Below are positions 1 through 10,654 of a DNA stretch of 64,000 nt, one piece after another (within the stretch, counting starts at the first letter, position 1; every line of letters starts with the position of its first letter). The notes under the pieces were generated by a model that saw only the letters and a program-made list of their open reading frames with translations, was not told where the DNA came from and did not search any database. Where the stretch lies: the NCBI RefSeq assembly GCF_937616625.2, contig NC_065571.1, positions 45,865,651 to 45,929,650 of the forward strand, read 5' to 3'. Origin of the DNA: Mercurialis annua. Lineage: Eukaryota > Streptophyta > Magnoliopsida > Malpighiales > Euphorbiaceae. A program made the translations under genes and the position numbers.

Positions 1-998
1 GTGTGAAGAATTAAGGTTGCTTGTGATTGTTTTGTGAGCTCGGTTTCTATGTCTATAAGTGATGGAACACGAGTTCGATTTTGGTTGGATCGTTGGATAA
101 ACAAACCAATGTTTTCTATTATTCCTGGCCTTTTTTCCAAAAAAAAAACAAGCTTTGGTTGTCTCGGTTTGAGATCAGCAGCTCAATCATTTTGGTAATT
201 TTGAATGATCAAGAAGGTTTCGTATAGGCGAATAGGAACAGTTTTCTCATCTGCAGAATTTGCTTCCTCGGTTGGATGGTTTGCAAGATGAAACCGACGG
301 GTTCCTTTGACTGCAGTCAACAGAGTTCATAGTGTAATCTATGGCCAAGATGTTTACTGCATCTTTACATTCTGCACAGGTCAGTTCTCAAGACAGATAC
401 ACGTTTTCAGCAGCAGCAGTTTGGAAGGAATTTCTACTTCCTCGTATCCAATTCTTCTTTGGTTGTTGGATCACGATCGAATCTCTTCAAACGTGATTTT
501 GGAGAGAAGAGGTATTCTCAATAACGACCATGTTTCATGCTCTCTATGTGATAGTGAGGAATCATTAATTCATATTGTTCTTCATTGTAAGTTGGCATGG
601 AGTTTATGGAATCTTATTTTGTCTAGCAGTAATGTTATTTGGGTGGTTCCTTTTTCTCTTGAATCTTTCTTTCTGCAACGGGTGGCTTTAGCTACGGGAA
701 GATATCGACCTATTTGGAAGCTTATTTGGTTTTTTGGAGTTTGACATTTATGAAAAGGGCAAAACAATTGAGTTTTTAAAGAGGAATCTTCGAATACTCA
801 GAGCTTGGTTTTCTTAACCATTTGCAAGGCGGTGGAATTTTATCGGACTAGGAATCAAAGTTTCACTTACTCAGAAAATGATGTTCATCGCTCTATTGAT
901 TTTTTTATGTAATTTTGCCTAGTTGGTAGCTTCTGACTCTTTTGTCGCTTATCGCTTTGTGAATGTGTTTATATACTTACCATTTATCCAAAAAAAAT
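1..998 (+). mobile_element. 3' part of a LINE (L1-type non-LTR retrotransposon), decayed
   Basis: Plus-strand frames encode the C-terminal end of a plant L1-type ORF2. The piece near 45-150 resembles the region after the reverse transcriptase (DGTRVRFWLDRW). The piece around 530-620 is the zinc-binding domain typical of these elements (CSLCDSEESLIHIVLHC, followed by a Trp-rich stretch). The frame is broken by stops near 190-290 and after 744. The sequence ends in a short A-run at 991-997, as expected of a LINE 3' end. The 5' part lies outside the window. Family assignment is by motif recognition. Confidence 0.8.
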
Positions 999-999
999 T

Positions 1000-1374
1000 G
1001 AGGGTTAATTATATAAAAAATCACAATCTTTATTTGTAGTTTTATTTTAATCACGACTCTTAAAAGTTGGTATTTATATACACAACCTTTCATTTTGTTT
1101 TAAATCTATCACTAAAGTAAAATTCAGTGTATTTTTTATGACTAAAAATTCATAATCCTACATACTCTAACCGAAATATAATAAGATTTGGTGTACATTT
1201 ATAATTCGGATCTTTAATCAATAGTTTAACGAAGAATTTAGTCAGCACAAATACATTAATATAATGAATTTAAAACAAAAAACTGAAAGGTCGCGTTTTT
1301 AAATGTCACCTTTTAAAAATAATGACTAAAATGAAACTACATGCAAAATTTATGATTTTTTATATAATTAACTC
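1000..1374. mobile_element. MITE with Mutator-like terminal inverted repeats, diverged
   Basis: The left end (GAGGGTTAATTATATAAAAA) is the inverted complement of the right end, which reads ATATAATTAACTC at 1362-1374. Arms of about 100 bp remain partly complementary. It directly follows the LINE poly(A) tail. No clean target-site duplication is visible, so the Mutator-like call rests on resemblance to the elements at 5250 and 5883. Confidence 0.5.
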
Positions 1375-1561
1375 ATAAATTAATAAGTATTGACTAAGTA
1401 GTTTATATAAATTATCGATGTTGCTAACGACTTTCACAATAAAAAGAAAAAAATTAAAAATTAACCGCTTACTAATAAAGACTTACTATAAAACTTAGTA
1501 GTTAATCCACTCTAGAAATCTAAAAAAAAGTGGTAAACCAAACATCTGGATAAAATCAATC

Positions 1562-2190
1562 CATATATGTAGAGGTGGCCATGGGCCGGGTCAGCCCGTG
1601 AACCGGCCCGGAACCGGCCCGGTCAAACTCGGACCGGAACCGGTCAAACCCGGAACCGGACTAAAACCGGCCCGGAACCGTACAAAGGGCGGTTTCGGGC
1701 CGGTTCCAGATTTGTTGAACCGTGACCCGGCGGTTCCGGGTCGGAACCGGCGGTTCAAGGGTCGAACCCGTTAATAAAAAATATATATTATATATTTAAA
1801 ATATATATTATATATTTAAAATATATATTATATCTTTATTATATAATATATTTACTTTTTGCAATAAAATATATGTTATATTTATTTTAGTAAAAGTTTT
1901 GGTTAATATTTTAACTTTTTTAAAAAAAAAATTATTTTCTTATAATACTATCTCCGTGAGTTATTTTATTGTTAAATTACATTTTTTAGTAATTAAATTT
2001 TAATTTTATTTTTAATTTTTTTTCTAAACTGTCTTAACCCGGAACCGGAACCGGAATCGTCCGATTCCGAACCGTCATGGAACCGTCTCTTAGGCGGTTC
2101 CGGGCCGGTTCCACTTTTTCTTAAACCGTGACCCGGCGGTTCCGAACCGGAACCGCCGGGTTATGAACCGTGGCCACCTCTACATATATG
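1562..2190. mobile_element. hAT-type MITE with 8-bp target-site duplication
   Basis: The element spans 1570-2182 with inverted ends TAGAGGTGGCCA and TGGCCACCTCTA. Both sides are flanked by the perfect 8-bp direct repeat CATATATG (1562-1569 and 2183-2190), the duplication length of hAT transposons. Both arms are GC-rich and built from many degenerate copies of ACCGGAACCGG/GGCCCGGAACC. The core (about 1775-2030) is extremely AT-rich. It has no coding capacity. Confidence 0.85.
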
Positions 2191-3776
2191 CATTATTGTG
2201 AAGTTTGTATAAATAAAAAATTAATTAAAAAATAAAATAAAATAAAATAAATAGTTTAAAAAAATGGGAACTTATAAAAAAAATCTATTTGTTGAAAATT
2301 AATAAAAAAAATTATTTGGTAAGAAGCAATAAAAAAGCTCTGTTGGTCCTCTCAATTATATAAATATATAAATTTAAATTATTTTTTCAATCGAAATTTG
2401 AAGGATTCTTTTTTAAAATTTTATTACCCCCGACGAGTTCATCGGAACAAAAATTAGTATGAAATATTATAAGTAATTTAATTTAATAATTAATTTAATT
2501 AATCATAATTATTCTAATTTAAACTATAATTGAAATTCTAATTAATAAAAAAAATAGTTTTATCCCATCACCACTGCACTCTCACAGTGTATCTACCGCG
2601 GTTTTTATTCTCGCACTCCGACTAAACACCGGACGAACATTGTTCATCCTTTTGAGGATGAACAAATTGGGAGGATGAACGATATGTTTGTTGCTTTGCA
2701 TCCAACAATGCTTTGCTTTCTCCATATATAGTCCGATGAATAATCATTACAACTTTGGTTTATTCTGTCTTTCTTTTTGTTCTAGGTTTTTTTTTTAAAA
2801 ATATATATTATACTAGTCATCTGTAATTTGCAACCTAAATGATAGTGAAAAAGCACACTTACATTCATGCTCATCTTGAATTAAATCAATTAATTAAAAT
2901 TTTTGTTAAGGATTTATATTTCAACATTTAATTAAAATCGATTCATTTAGCGATATTAAGTTTAATATGAGGTCGATTCTCAAAAAAAAGAAAGTTTAAT
3001 ATGACGTCGTAATTAGTGGCTTTCTTTTAAATTATATAAAGACGATAATCAACCACTTTTGAACCATTATAGAAATTGTCTTATATTTTAATTAATATTG
3101 AAAATCAAATATTAGAATTGGTTTAGACTTAAGGCTTTTTTTTTGCATGATGTATGTTTTAATCCTTACTTTTTCATTAATTCAATTACAAATAATTTAA
3201 CTTATGCTTAATAACATAGTTAGATTCACTTGAGTGTTTCAATTTAATCAATTGACCTAGATATGTAGAATTAATTAATATGCAAGCAGTCGTTTGTATT
3301 ATTTTTTAAATGTTTTTTTTTTGACATGCCTTTGATTGGATAGATATGATAAATTAGATAAATAGTGAAATTTGAAAGTCTAATATATATTACAGTTTTG
3401 GTATTAGATTCAAGCAAGACGTGATCAAATTAATTTTCTGTAACCAAGAAAATTAACGAATCTATGTATAGCTATAAAATGTTAGCTTTTGTATTTGGAA
3501 TGACTTGTCTCTAAATTTATTAGTTGTGTCTATAAAATTATAACTAAAAAAAGTGATTGTCGTTGTACTAATACCGATATTACAGTATTGACAATCAAAA
3601 GAACAATGGAAAAATTTCAATGTTCAAAACAACAAAAAAATAGTTAATAAACTAATTATAGCTAATATATTGAGTATTTATTTGTAGAAAAAAATGAAAG
3701 TAAATTGTCACCTACCATTAAATTCTCGAATTCGAATAAAGTTCGCATTCTAGCTTGTGGCCGGTGATCTATTGAT
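2191..3776. other. AT-rich intergenic DNA upstream of the RALF-like gene
   Basis: I see no gene or bounded element here. The stretch around 2560-2740 is less AT-rich than its surroundings and contains short direct repeats of GGATGAAC, but encodes nothing recognisable. The last few hundred bases should hold the promoter of the gene at 3777; a TATA-like AATATATTGAG lies near 3663-3673. Confidence 0.4.
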
Positions 3777-4121
3777 ATGTCGAAGAATGTAATCATAATT
3801 GTTTATATAGCGATTGTGGCGTGTGCTTTTGTAGCACAAGATGTGATCGGTAGGGAAATAGATACCGGAGCATTGGAAATAAACGAAGCACACGGATGTA
3901 GTCCAAAGGATCCTGCAGAATGTAAGAAACATGTAGCTAATTCATGGAGAAGAGGTTGTCTTGATTATGATAGATGCCGATCCTTTGGGGATGACGATGA
4001 AGGCGAAGGCGACGACGAAGGGAAAAAGGGTCAAAAGAGTCAAAAGGGTCAAAAGGGTAAAAATGTAAAATCTAGCGGGAAAAAAACCAAAAAAAGGTCG
4101 AGAAAAGCTGGTGATCATTAG
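3777..4121 (+). CDS. RALF-like secreted peptide with charged C-terminal tail
   Basis: Single-exon gene for 114 aa, starting at the first ATG of the frame. Residues 1-25 look like a signal peptide, with a hydrophobic run (VIIIVYIAIVACAFVA). The mature part contains REIDTGAL, a degenerate match to the YISY/YG(A/T)L entry of RALF peptides. Four cysteines follow at 41, 49, 61 and 67, with ANSWRRGC matching the family's ANPYxRGC and ending in DRCR. RALFs are apoplastic ligands of FERONIA-type receptor kinases (family knowledge). No RRxL cleavage site or proper YISY is seen, as in the divergent short RALFs. Residues 71-114 are unusual: an acidic run (GDDDEGEGDDEG), then Lys/Gln/Gly repeats. AATAAA follows at 4131. 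Expression is unproven. Confidence 0.8.
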   Translation: MSKNVIIIVYIAIVACAFVAQDVIGREIDTGALEINEAHGCSPKDPAECKKHVANSWRRGCLDYDRCRSFGDDDEGEGDDEGKKGQKSQKGQKGKNVKSSGKKTKKRSRKAGDH

Positions 4122-4305
4122 GTATACATAAATAAAATTTATAGGGAATATTGTTTTGATTATTAAGGAGTAACATCTTCTTCATTTTTAATATATGATT
4201 TGAGGCAATCAAGGCAGAAATAATTGTTTTTTTTTACATAATTCATAATCAATATATTTATGTTAAATGCGTAAAAGTAGTTTATCCCATGAAATAAATA
4301 TAAGT

Positions 4306-4992
4306 AACTTATTTAATATATTATAGCCGTCTCTCTTTTGAAAAACCTCTCAAACCCTAGTAAGTTTTCTTCTTCTTCGTTCATTTGGAGGGGGTGGTTT
4401 TTAGCCATTTTTGGCCAAAAATCACCCCACCGATCTCTCAAATTTAGTTTTTTCATAGTTATTGAATAAAATTTCTTTCTTGGCCAATTTTGGTCTAGAT
4501 TTAGAAATTATTTTCTACCATAGTATTTTAATTGAGATTAGATCTAATCTAATCGAAATTAAGAGTAGTTTTTTTCATCTTTCAAGATGAAATTGTTTTT
4601 TCGGTGCAATCGACTTGGATCTCTGAAACAATTATAGGCAGCATCTTACGACGGATTTCATCAAGTACAGGTATGTTTTGTGTCAATATCGATGTTGTTG
4701 TTAATCTTCAAGAGAACAGATGTATCACAGAAGATGTAATCAGTCGTGCATTCGAAGTTAGACTTCCTTAGAACGTTCAATAAATCTAGATTTTATTATT
4801 AGATCTAGTTTTAGTCTACAAATTTGGGTGACCCTTGGTGGTTAGTTTAGCCCTAGTCGATGACTGTATTTTTACAGCTCTCATCATCTTTTCTAGAATA
4901 GTTGACTCAGTATGTTGAGAAACCGTTCATGTAATTTTCGTTATTATTAATGGAAATTTTAGCCTTTGTTAAAAAAAAAAAACTTATTTAAT
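4306..4992 (+). mobile_element. Non-coding retroposon with poly(A) tail and 12-bp target-site duplication
   Basis: A segment of about 660 bp (4318-4980) ends in a run of about 11 A. It is flanked by the direct repeat AACTTATTTAAT at 4306-4317 and 4981-4992. The start carries AAACCCTAG and a CT-rich leader, and the end (TTAATGGAAATTTTAGCC, then poly(A)) looks like a plant LINE 3' end. No reverse-transcriptase frame lies between. It is therefore either an internally deleted, trans-mobilised LINE derivative or a retroposed transcript of unknown origin. Confidence 0.65.
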
Positions 4993-5240
4993 GATTGTGG
5001 CATTAACATTTCTTTCGGTTTAATAGAATTCCGATTCATTCTTACACCGTTCAAATCCAACTAATTCAATTAATTTTAACCAAAAATTACTTTATTAGTT
5101 AGATTCTAAATGTTAAAAACCATCCAAACTCTTTTTATATTTTTAATTTGGATTGTCACATTTTATTGTACCTATGTCTTGGTTACAAGCAGTGAATTAA
5201 ACATGTCGACAAATAGAATTAAAGAGTTTATTATTCTTAT

Positions 5241-5566
5241 TTAAAATTAGGATTAATGTCAAAAAAAATCACGAACTTTACACGTTTTTTCATTTTAATC
5301 ACGAAGTTTAAATTTTCTCATTTTCATGCACGAACTACCACTTTTTCTCAAATCATACACGGTGCTGAGGTGGCACTCATTCATTGATGCAAAATAACTT
5401 CCACCTCAACAAATTACACCAATGGAGTCGTGACACCTCAGTACCGTGCATGAATTTGAGAAAAAGTGGTAGTTCGTGCATAAAAATGAGAAAATTTATA
5501 CTTCGTGATTAAAATGAGAAAACGTGTAAAGTTCGTAAATTTTAATGACATTAACCCTTAAAATTA
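5241..5566. mobile_element. Foldback MITE, Mutator-like, 9-bp target-site duplication
   Basis: The element at 5250-5557 starts GGATTAATGTC and ends GACATTAACCC. Inverted arms of over 100 bp make it almost a complete foldback. The 9-bp direct repeat TTAAAATTA flanks it (5241-5249, 5558-5566), the duplication length of Mutator-like elements. It is non-coding. Confidence 0.8.
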
Positions 5567-5873
5567 TCGTTATTAATTTTTCAAATTCCCCCTTGCTATT
5601 TTAGATATTGGCAATTCAAGTTACAAATTTAATTTCTTATATGTTTTTGTTGATATGGATGTAAAAAAATGTCAATTTTTGAAATACTCCTAGCACCCTA
5701 AACATTGCAAACATATATTGAAAATTAATTATCTCAAATTATCAAAAAATCGAAGTTGATAATTGAAATTGCTAAAGTTAAAAGTTAATATTGTAATTTA
5801 AAAACACGCTAAATTTTATGATTTTATTTATCATGAATCCAATTAAAAATTATTAGAATTAAAAAGTGGATTA

Positions 5874-6209
5874 TAATAATAAGGGTTAATTACATATAAA
5901 ATCATCACCTTTACACGATTTTTCAAAAATAACACGACCTTTAAAACGTGTCAATTCAGGGCATCACCTTTCATTTATTTTCAAAAATAACATGGGCACG
6001 TTTTTAGATAAAATTTTGCTTACTTGGACACCCAATGTGAGTGCCACGTGTCATGCCACGTCAGCAAAAATGTCACTAAAAATATGCTCATGTTGTTTTT
6101 GAAAAGAAATGAAAGGTGGTGCCCTGAATTGCCACGTTTTAAAGGTCGTGTTATTTTTGCAATTTCGTGTAAAGGTGGTGATTTTATATGTAATTAACCC
6201 TAATAATAA
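5874..6209. mobile_element. Foldback MITE, Mutator-like, 9-bp target-site duplication
   Basis: The element at 5883-6200 starts GGGTTAATTACATATAAAAT and ends with its inverted complement. The long arms contain AAAGGTGGTG / CACCACCTTT-type matches. The 9-bp direct repeat TAATAATAA flanks it (5874-5882, 6201-6209). It shares the GGGTTAAT terminus with the elements at 1000 and 5250 but differs internally. Confidence 0.8.
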
Positions 6210-6792
6210 TTAGTAAAAACATACTAACATTAGTTTTAGTTTTGAAATTTAATTATAAATTTATCATAAAAAAAATTCTACTAAAGTGTCATTGTTTAGC
6301 ACTACTTTAAAATTTAAAATTATATTTATTGAATTATAACTTTATAAGTTAGCATTATAATTTTTAAAAAAATTCTTTGATATGTTTAATTTTACATATT
6401 TTATGAAATAAATATTATTGAAAAACAAAATAAAATATAAAATTTTTAAATAAAATTTTGGCAACAAAAAGTTAAGATTATACTTGTAACCAAAAATAAC
6501 ATTAAATAAGAAAAAAATACATATTTTGAATTATAGTCCCGTCAAGGAAAAGAAAAATAAAAGGAATTTCAACTTTAAAGAATTGAAAATGAAAAGAAGA
6601 ACTAAAATTTAGAAATCCATCTCGATGAGCAAACATAGCTCGACGAGTTCATAACAAATCGGAAAGACCAAAACGACCATGACTTGACGAATTGTTGAAG
6701 GTTTGTTTTATAAATAATACGTATACGCAAGAAGTGACAAAAATTAAAAATTAAAAAATTTCACATAAAAAGTGACACATTTTTATTGGCAC
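6210..6792. other. AT-rich intergenic DNA, nothing recognised
   Basis: Very AT-rich sequence without a plausible gene or bounded repeat. It separates the MITE at 5883 from the LINE fragment to its right. Confidence 0.4.
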
Positions 6793-7265
6793 ACTAAATA
6801 CTACAATTTAGAGAAATGGTTGAAATAATTAGTATCCTGAGAATAAATATAATTACGATTCCTAAAGAAATCTATCTCCGAATAACAAAAACTAATAAAC
6901 AAATTTTGAAAAGAAAAGTCTATGTTTGTACCCGTGCCTGTAAATGTTCTCTCATTCTTACATTTCGAAAATTTCCACACCACCAAAATCCATAAAATCT
7001 GCCATAAGTTTTTATAAATACCTCTCTGAAGAATACTTCCCATTGAATCATAAAATCCATAAGAGGACTCGGAAAAATCAACACCAAATTCAACTTACGA
7101 ACGATGCCAGACCAAATGTTTTTAACAAATTCACAATGAATTAAAATATGTGTTTGCATTTCCACAACACCATAGAGTGAGTATAAAGAACTATCCACAG
7201 TATACAATAGAACATTTTTCCAACAAATAAAGAGAATGAATCCTATTATGCAAGCAAGCCAAATA
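6793..7265 (-). mobile_element. 3' fragment of a LINE, minus strand, decayed
   Basis: Read on the minus strand, the fragment encodes the end of an L1-type ORF2 in shifting frames. HNRIHSLYLLEKCSIV is followed by the zinc-binding region (VEMQTHILIHCEFVKNIW) and the usual C-terminal Trp-rich tail with FRNRNYIYSQD. Stops and frameshifts show it is dead. The 5' part is missing, and no poly(A) or duplication could be pinned down. Confidence 0.7.
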
Positions 7266-7879
7266 AAAAAAACTTACACAAGGAGGAGTTAAAGACTTAC
7301 AAACCATTCTAAATGGGACCCCAATGCTGATGACAATCCAAGTAACTTCGTCCCCACCGTTAATATGCAAGTTTTCCATATCTTTGGTGTTCCTAATCGA
7401 ACCCGACCAGCGGCAGAACCGTTCCCATCACGACGGCCAGAATGTTTAGCCTCCACCGCACCTCGCAAATCTACGGCAGTACGGGAAATTGTTGAAGCTT
7501 GATGACGTGAACTCGACGAAATGAGACCAGGCCATCCATCCGATAAACATTTGAAGAAAAACTGCACGAGAACAGAACCTTGTGTCATTATAATACAGTT
7601 TAGGATCCTCATAATATGCTTCTGAAGCCATCGCCTTGTTTGTTGATTTGATTCGACTGAAGATTTGGTTCTTTGATTCAGGTATCACGAAGAACTTGAA
7701 TATTGAACTTTGATTTAAAGTTTTTGATTTCTGGATTATTTTCTTTTAATAATTATGGCCGAGAATTTAACGTGTGTGGCAGTTCTAGGCATAAAGCAAT
7801 TTCAGTTTTATATTCCGTGGATTATTTTTGCTCCCATTTGGTTATTGATAATTATGTGCTATTTATATGGCTTATTTTC
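7266..7879. other. Unassigned stretch with degraded minus-strand reading frames
   Basis: The minus strand of 7289-7690 has two overlapping frames of 80-107 codons and is GC-richer than its surroundings. One contains MASEAYYEDPKLYYND. I recognise no family. It may be retroelement leader or gag debris attached to the LINE fragment, or a captured gene piece. 7700-7879 holds nothing clear. Confidence 0.35.
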
Positions 7880-7984
7880 ACAACCCAAAATCTTGGACCG
7901 AGACCGGCGCCAGGGGATATGAGTACTAGCTCTGAAACCCGTAGTAAATTTGAAAATCACTATAAATTTTTCACTTTAAAAAAC

Positions 7985-8042
7985 ATTTTGTTAAAAATTC
8001 ATTATAACTTGTTAAAAATTTCATTATAACTTGTTAAAAATT
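7985..8042. repeat. Short direct repeats of about 24 bp
   Basis: TTCATTATAACTTGTTAAAA is repeated almost perfectly in tandem within the old LTR remnant, with a further partial TTGTTAAAAATTCA copy. Probably simple expansion. Confidence 0.5.
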
Positions 8043-8445
8043 CAATCATTTAATCACTAAATATATAATTTCTTTTATACAAACGTTGGAGTTTAAAGCG
8101 CTTAAAGATACATTTATACACTGAGTATAACACACTAGACTACTGCGGAGAACTAGAGTCTAGTTCAAAAGTTTCTTTAAAATCCAAATCAACTATCCTT
8201 GAAAATTTGGATAGACAAGTGGGTCAGTATAAAACTGAGTGAGTTCACGCCATTACGAATAAATATTACATTTACAGGAGATCCCAGAGGCTCGCTCGGA
8301 AGGCTGCTATACCATACCTTTTGACTCAACTCTACTCTAGTATAAAGTGAAAAATATTCGAAGATATTTTATGTAATTTTAAAAGCTCTTGTAAACATTT
8401 TAAAAACTCTTACAGTTGAATTCACCATTCAAAAACTCTTCGTAT

Positions 8446-8835
8446 AATCGAAAAGGCTTATCCCCTTAAAATACCCCCACCTTTTACCCCCAATTCGTTT
8501 GCACCCTCACGTTGTAAAACCACCAAATATACCCAAATTACGACCTTTCACTTTCAATTGCACCCTCAAGCATTAAATTGACATCTTTTCACTTGAAAAA
8601 TGTTCAAATCAATACTTTAAATTTTAGCATATATTTTAAATTAGGACTTAATATTTTATTTAAAACAAAAATAAACTATTTTTTTCAAGTGAAAAAAGAT
8701 CAATTTAATGCTTGAGGGTGCAATTGAAAATGAAAGGTCATAATTTGGGTATATTTGGTGGTTTTGCAAGGTGAGGGTGCAAACGAATTGGGGGTAAAAG
8801 GTGAGGGGTTTTTAAGGGGATAAGCCAATCGAAAA
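8446..8835. mobile_element. Foldback MITE, Mutator-like, 9-bp target-site duplication
   Basis: The element at 8455-8826 starts GGCTTATCCCCTTAAAA and ends with the inverted complement. The arms remain complementary for about 150 bp (ACCTTTTACCCCCAATTCGT against its reverse near 8785). The 9-bp direct repeat AATCGAAAA flanks it (8446-8454, 8827-8835). It is inserted in the old LTR remnant. Confidence 0.85.
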
Positions 8836-8903
8836 TATTTATACCAATAATATTCATTCTCTAATTCATAACCTAACTACTTTCATAACTATAAACATTA
8901 ATG

Positions 8904-9525
8904 ATTGAGTCTAGGGGTGAGCAACAACAAACCAAAAAAAAAAAATCGGATCGAACCGAACCAAACCAAAATTTATTGTTTGGTGCGGGTTTTCTGTCAA
9001 AATGTTTTGGATCGGTATTAAATATGAGAATGTATGGAGTTTGGTGTTTGGTTTGACTCGTAACTTTCATAAACCGAACCGACTGAAAAACCGAACCAAC
9101 CAAAACTACTAATACTACATCGTTTAAGTAGAAGGACAAGAACATATATATGTATATACGTTTTTAACTCACAAACCCTAATATTTATAATTGTTAATGG
9201 AGGTTTTTGTTTTATTATGTTATAATTTATTTGTAGTTTGAATTTATAGGTTTTGCTTTAACTTTTTATTAAAAATTATGGGATTTATTATAATTTTTTA
9301 TTAAAAATTATGGATTTTATTTTAACTTTTTTATGGGCTTTTAAAAACCCAAACCGATAAAATTTATGGAGACATAACCGAACCGACCGAAGTTTTTCGG
9401 TTAAAAAAACTTTGGTGTTTAGTTAAATAAAGAACGGTTTGGATTAGGATTTTCTCAAACCGAAAACCGAAAAAAACGGAAAAAAACTCCAATCGAACCG
9501 ACCGATGCTCACCCCTAGCTGAGTC
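8904..9525. mobile_element. hAT-type MITE
   Basis: The element at 8912-9517 has ends TAGGGGTGAGC and GCTCACCCCTA, a common terminus of plant hAT MITEs. Flanks ATTGAGTC and GCTGAGTC match at six of eight positions, consistent with an aged 8-bp duplication. The arms are rich in degenerate AACCGAACC / GGTTCGGTT repeats. Confidence 0.75.
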
Positions 9526-9600
9526 AAACTATAACTGTTCTCAAACATCTATTTTTTCAACTGTAGTTGGCTTTTTCCAGCAATATTTTATGGAGTCCGT

Positions 9601-10112
9601 CGATCTCTTCAACTTGGCGATGAATCTCCTTTGAAAGTAGCATTTAGTTTGAAATGGTTTCTAATATTAACTAAAATATGAGTTAAACATTTTGGGTCAG
9701 CATAACGTTATAAACTTTAATTGTAATTGTAGTAATTTTATTAAAATATTTTTGTTTCTAATATTCGAAAATTGCGTAAATAATTACTATGGTTGTTTTT
9801 AAAATAAAAAATAATAATTTCACCTGAAGCAACGCGAGGGTTTCGTACTAGTAGCTATTATAAAAAATATATATGTACTATAAGATAGCTATTTACAATT
9901 TTAGAATAAAAAAGTTATACTTTAGAAAAATTTATAGTTGTGATTATTAAGAAGAGCTATAATAAAAAAAAACTTAATATTTTAACTGGATTAGAAAATA
10001 TTTTGTGAGTTAAATTAAAATGATTATTAAATTATGTTAACAGAAAATATTAAAATAATAATTAAATTAGTATTAAGGATATTACTAAATGTGCTTGTCT
10101 CTCTCATTCGTA
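9601..10112. other. AT-rich intergenic DNA with a possible Helitron 3' end
   Basis: No gene is seen. AGCAACGCGAGGGTTTCGTA followed by CTAGT at 9848-9852 resembles a decayed Helitron 3' terminus (GC-rich hairpin, then CTRRT). The matching 5' TC end was not located. Confidence 0.35.
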
Positions 10113-10649
10113 TTTTTTTTTAATTAAAGCTTTATTAAAGGCCACAAGAAGTGGTAACAAAACTCATTTCTCAAAGAGTTTACGCCATTTAAGGCTACGA
10201 CTCTGAGGAAGAAAAAACTAAGCCAATGGAAAAAAATACTATCTGAATTCCTATACAAGTCTAAACCCGAATAAACGAATGAAAGGTGCTTACATTTATA
10301 AAATAAAATTATACTATGTAAACACCTAAAAACACATCATCCCCCAAGAATTCCTTTTCCTGAAAAATTATCTTGTTCCGACACTTTCAAATTTTCCGAA
10401 TAAAGATAATAAAACTTGTAGTCCACAGGGTTGAGCAACCCCTATTCGGAATGATGTCAATACATTGAATAAAAAAGTCTTCAAAATGGCACGGAAAAAC
10501 CCAAGCTATTCCCAATTTAAGAAAAAACGCACTAATTTTTTTGCAAACGAATAATGCAAAAAAAAAATTATGATCACGAGTATCAATCTGCCCATAAATG
10601 TCATAAACCACGTTATCATTTGAGATGCCTTGTTAAGAAACAAGAAAGG
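10113..10649 (-). mobile_element. 3' part of the LINE that hosts the LTR retrotransposon
   Basis: The minus strand encodes the zinc-binding and C-terminal part of L1 ORF2 with stops (TRDHNFFFALFVCKK, then FPCHFEDFFIQC). A T-run at 10113-10121 is the reverse of the poly(A) tail. The sequence runs directly into the AAAGC duplication at 10650-10654 and resumes after the LTR element at 19999. Confidence 0.75.
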
Positions 10650-10654
10650 AAAGC

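Larger units (their letters stand above)
7880..9600 (-). repeat. Old reverse-oriented gypsy LTR remnant, interrupted by two MITEs
   Basis: Sequence from about 7882 onward (CAACCCAAAATCTTGGACCG, then GCGCCAGGGGATATGAGTA and AACCCGTAGTAAATTTGAAA) is a diverged reverse complement of the 3' end of the young LTRs at 12920-13007 and 19905-19993. Further right, AACTGAGTGAGTTCAC (about 8236) matches the reverse of the ACTCACTCAGT motif inside those LTRs. The remnant is split by the MITEs at 8455 and 8912. Its right boundary is uncertain. Confidence 0.5.
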
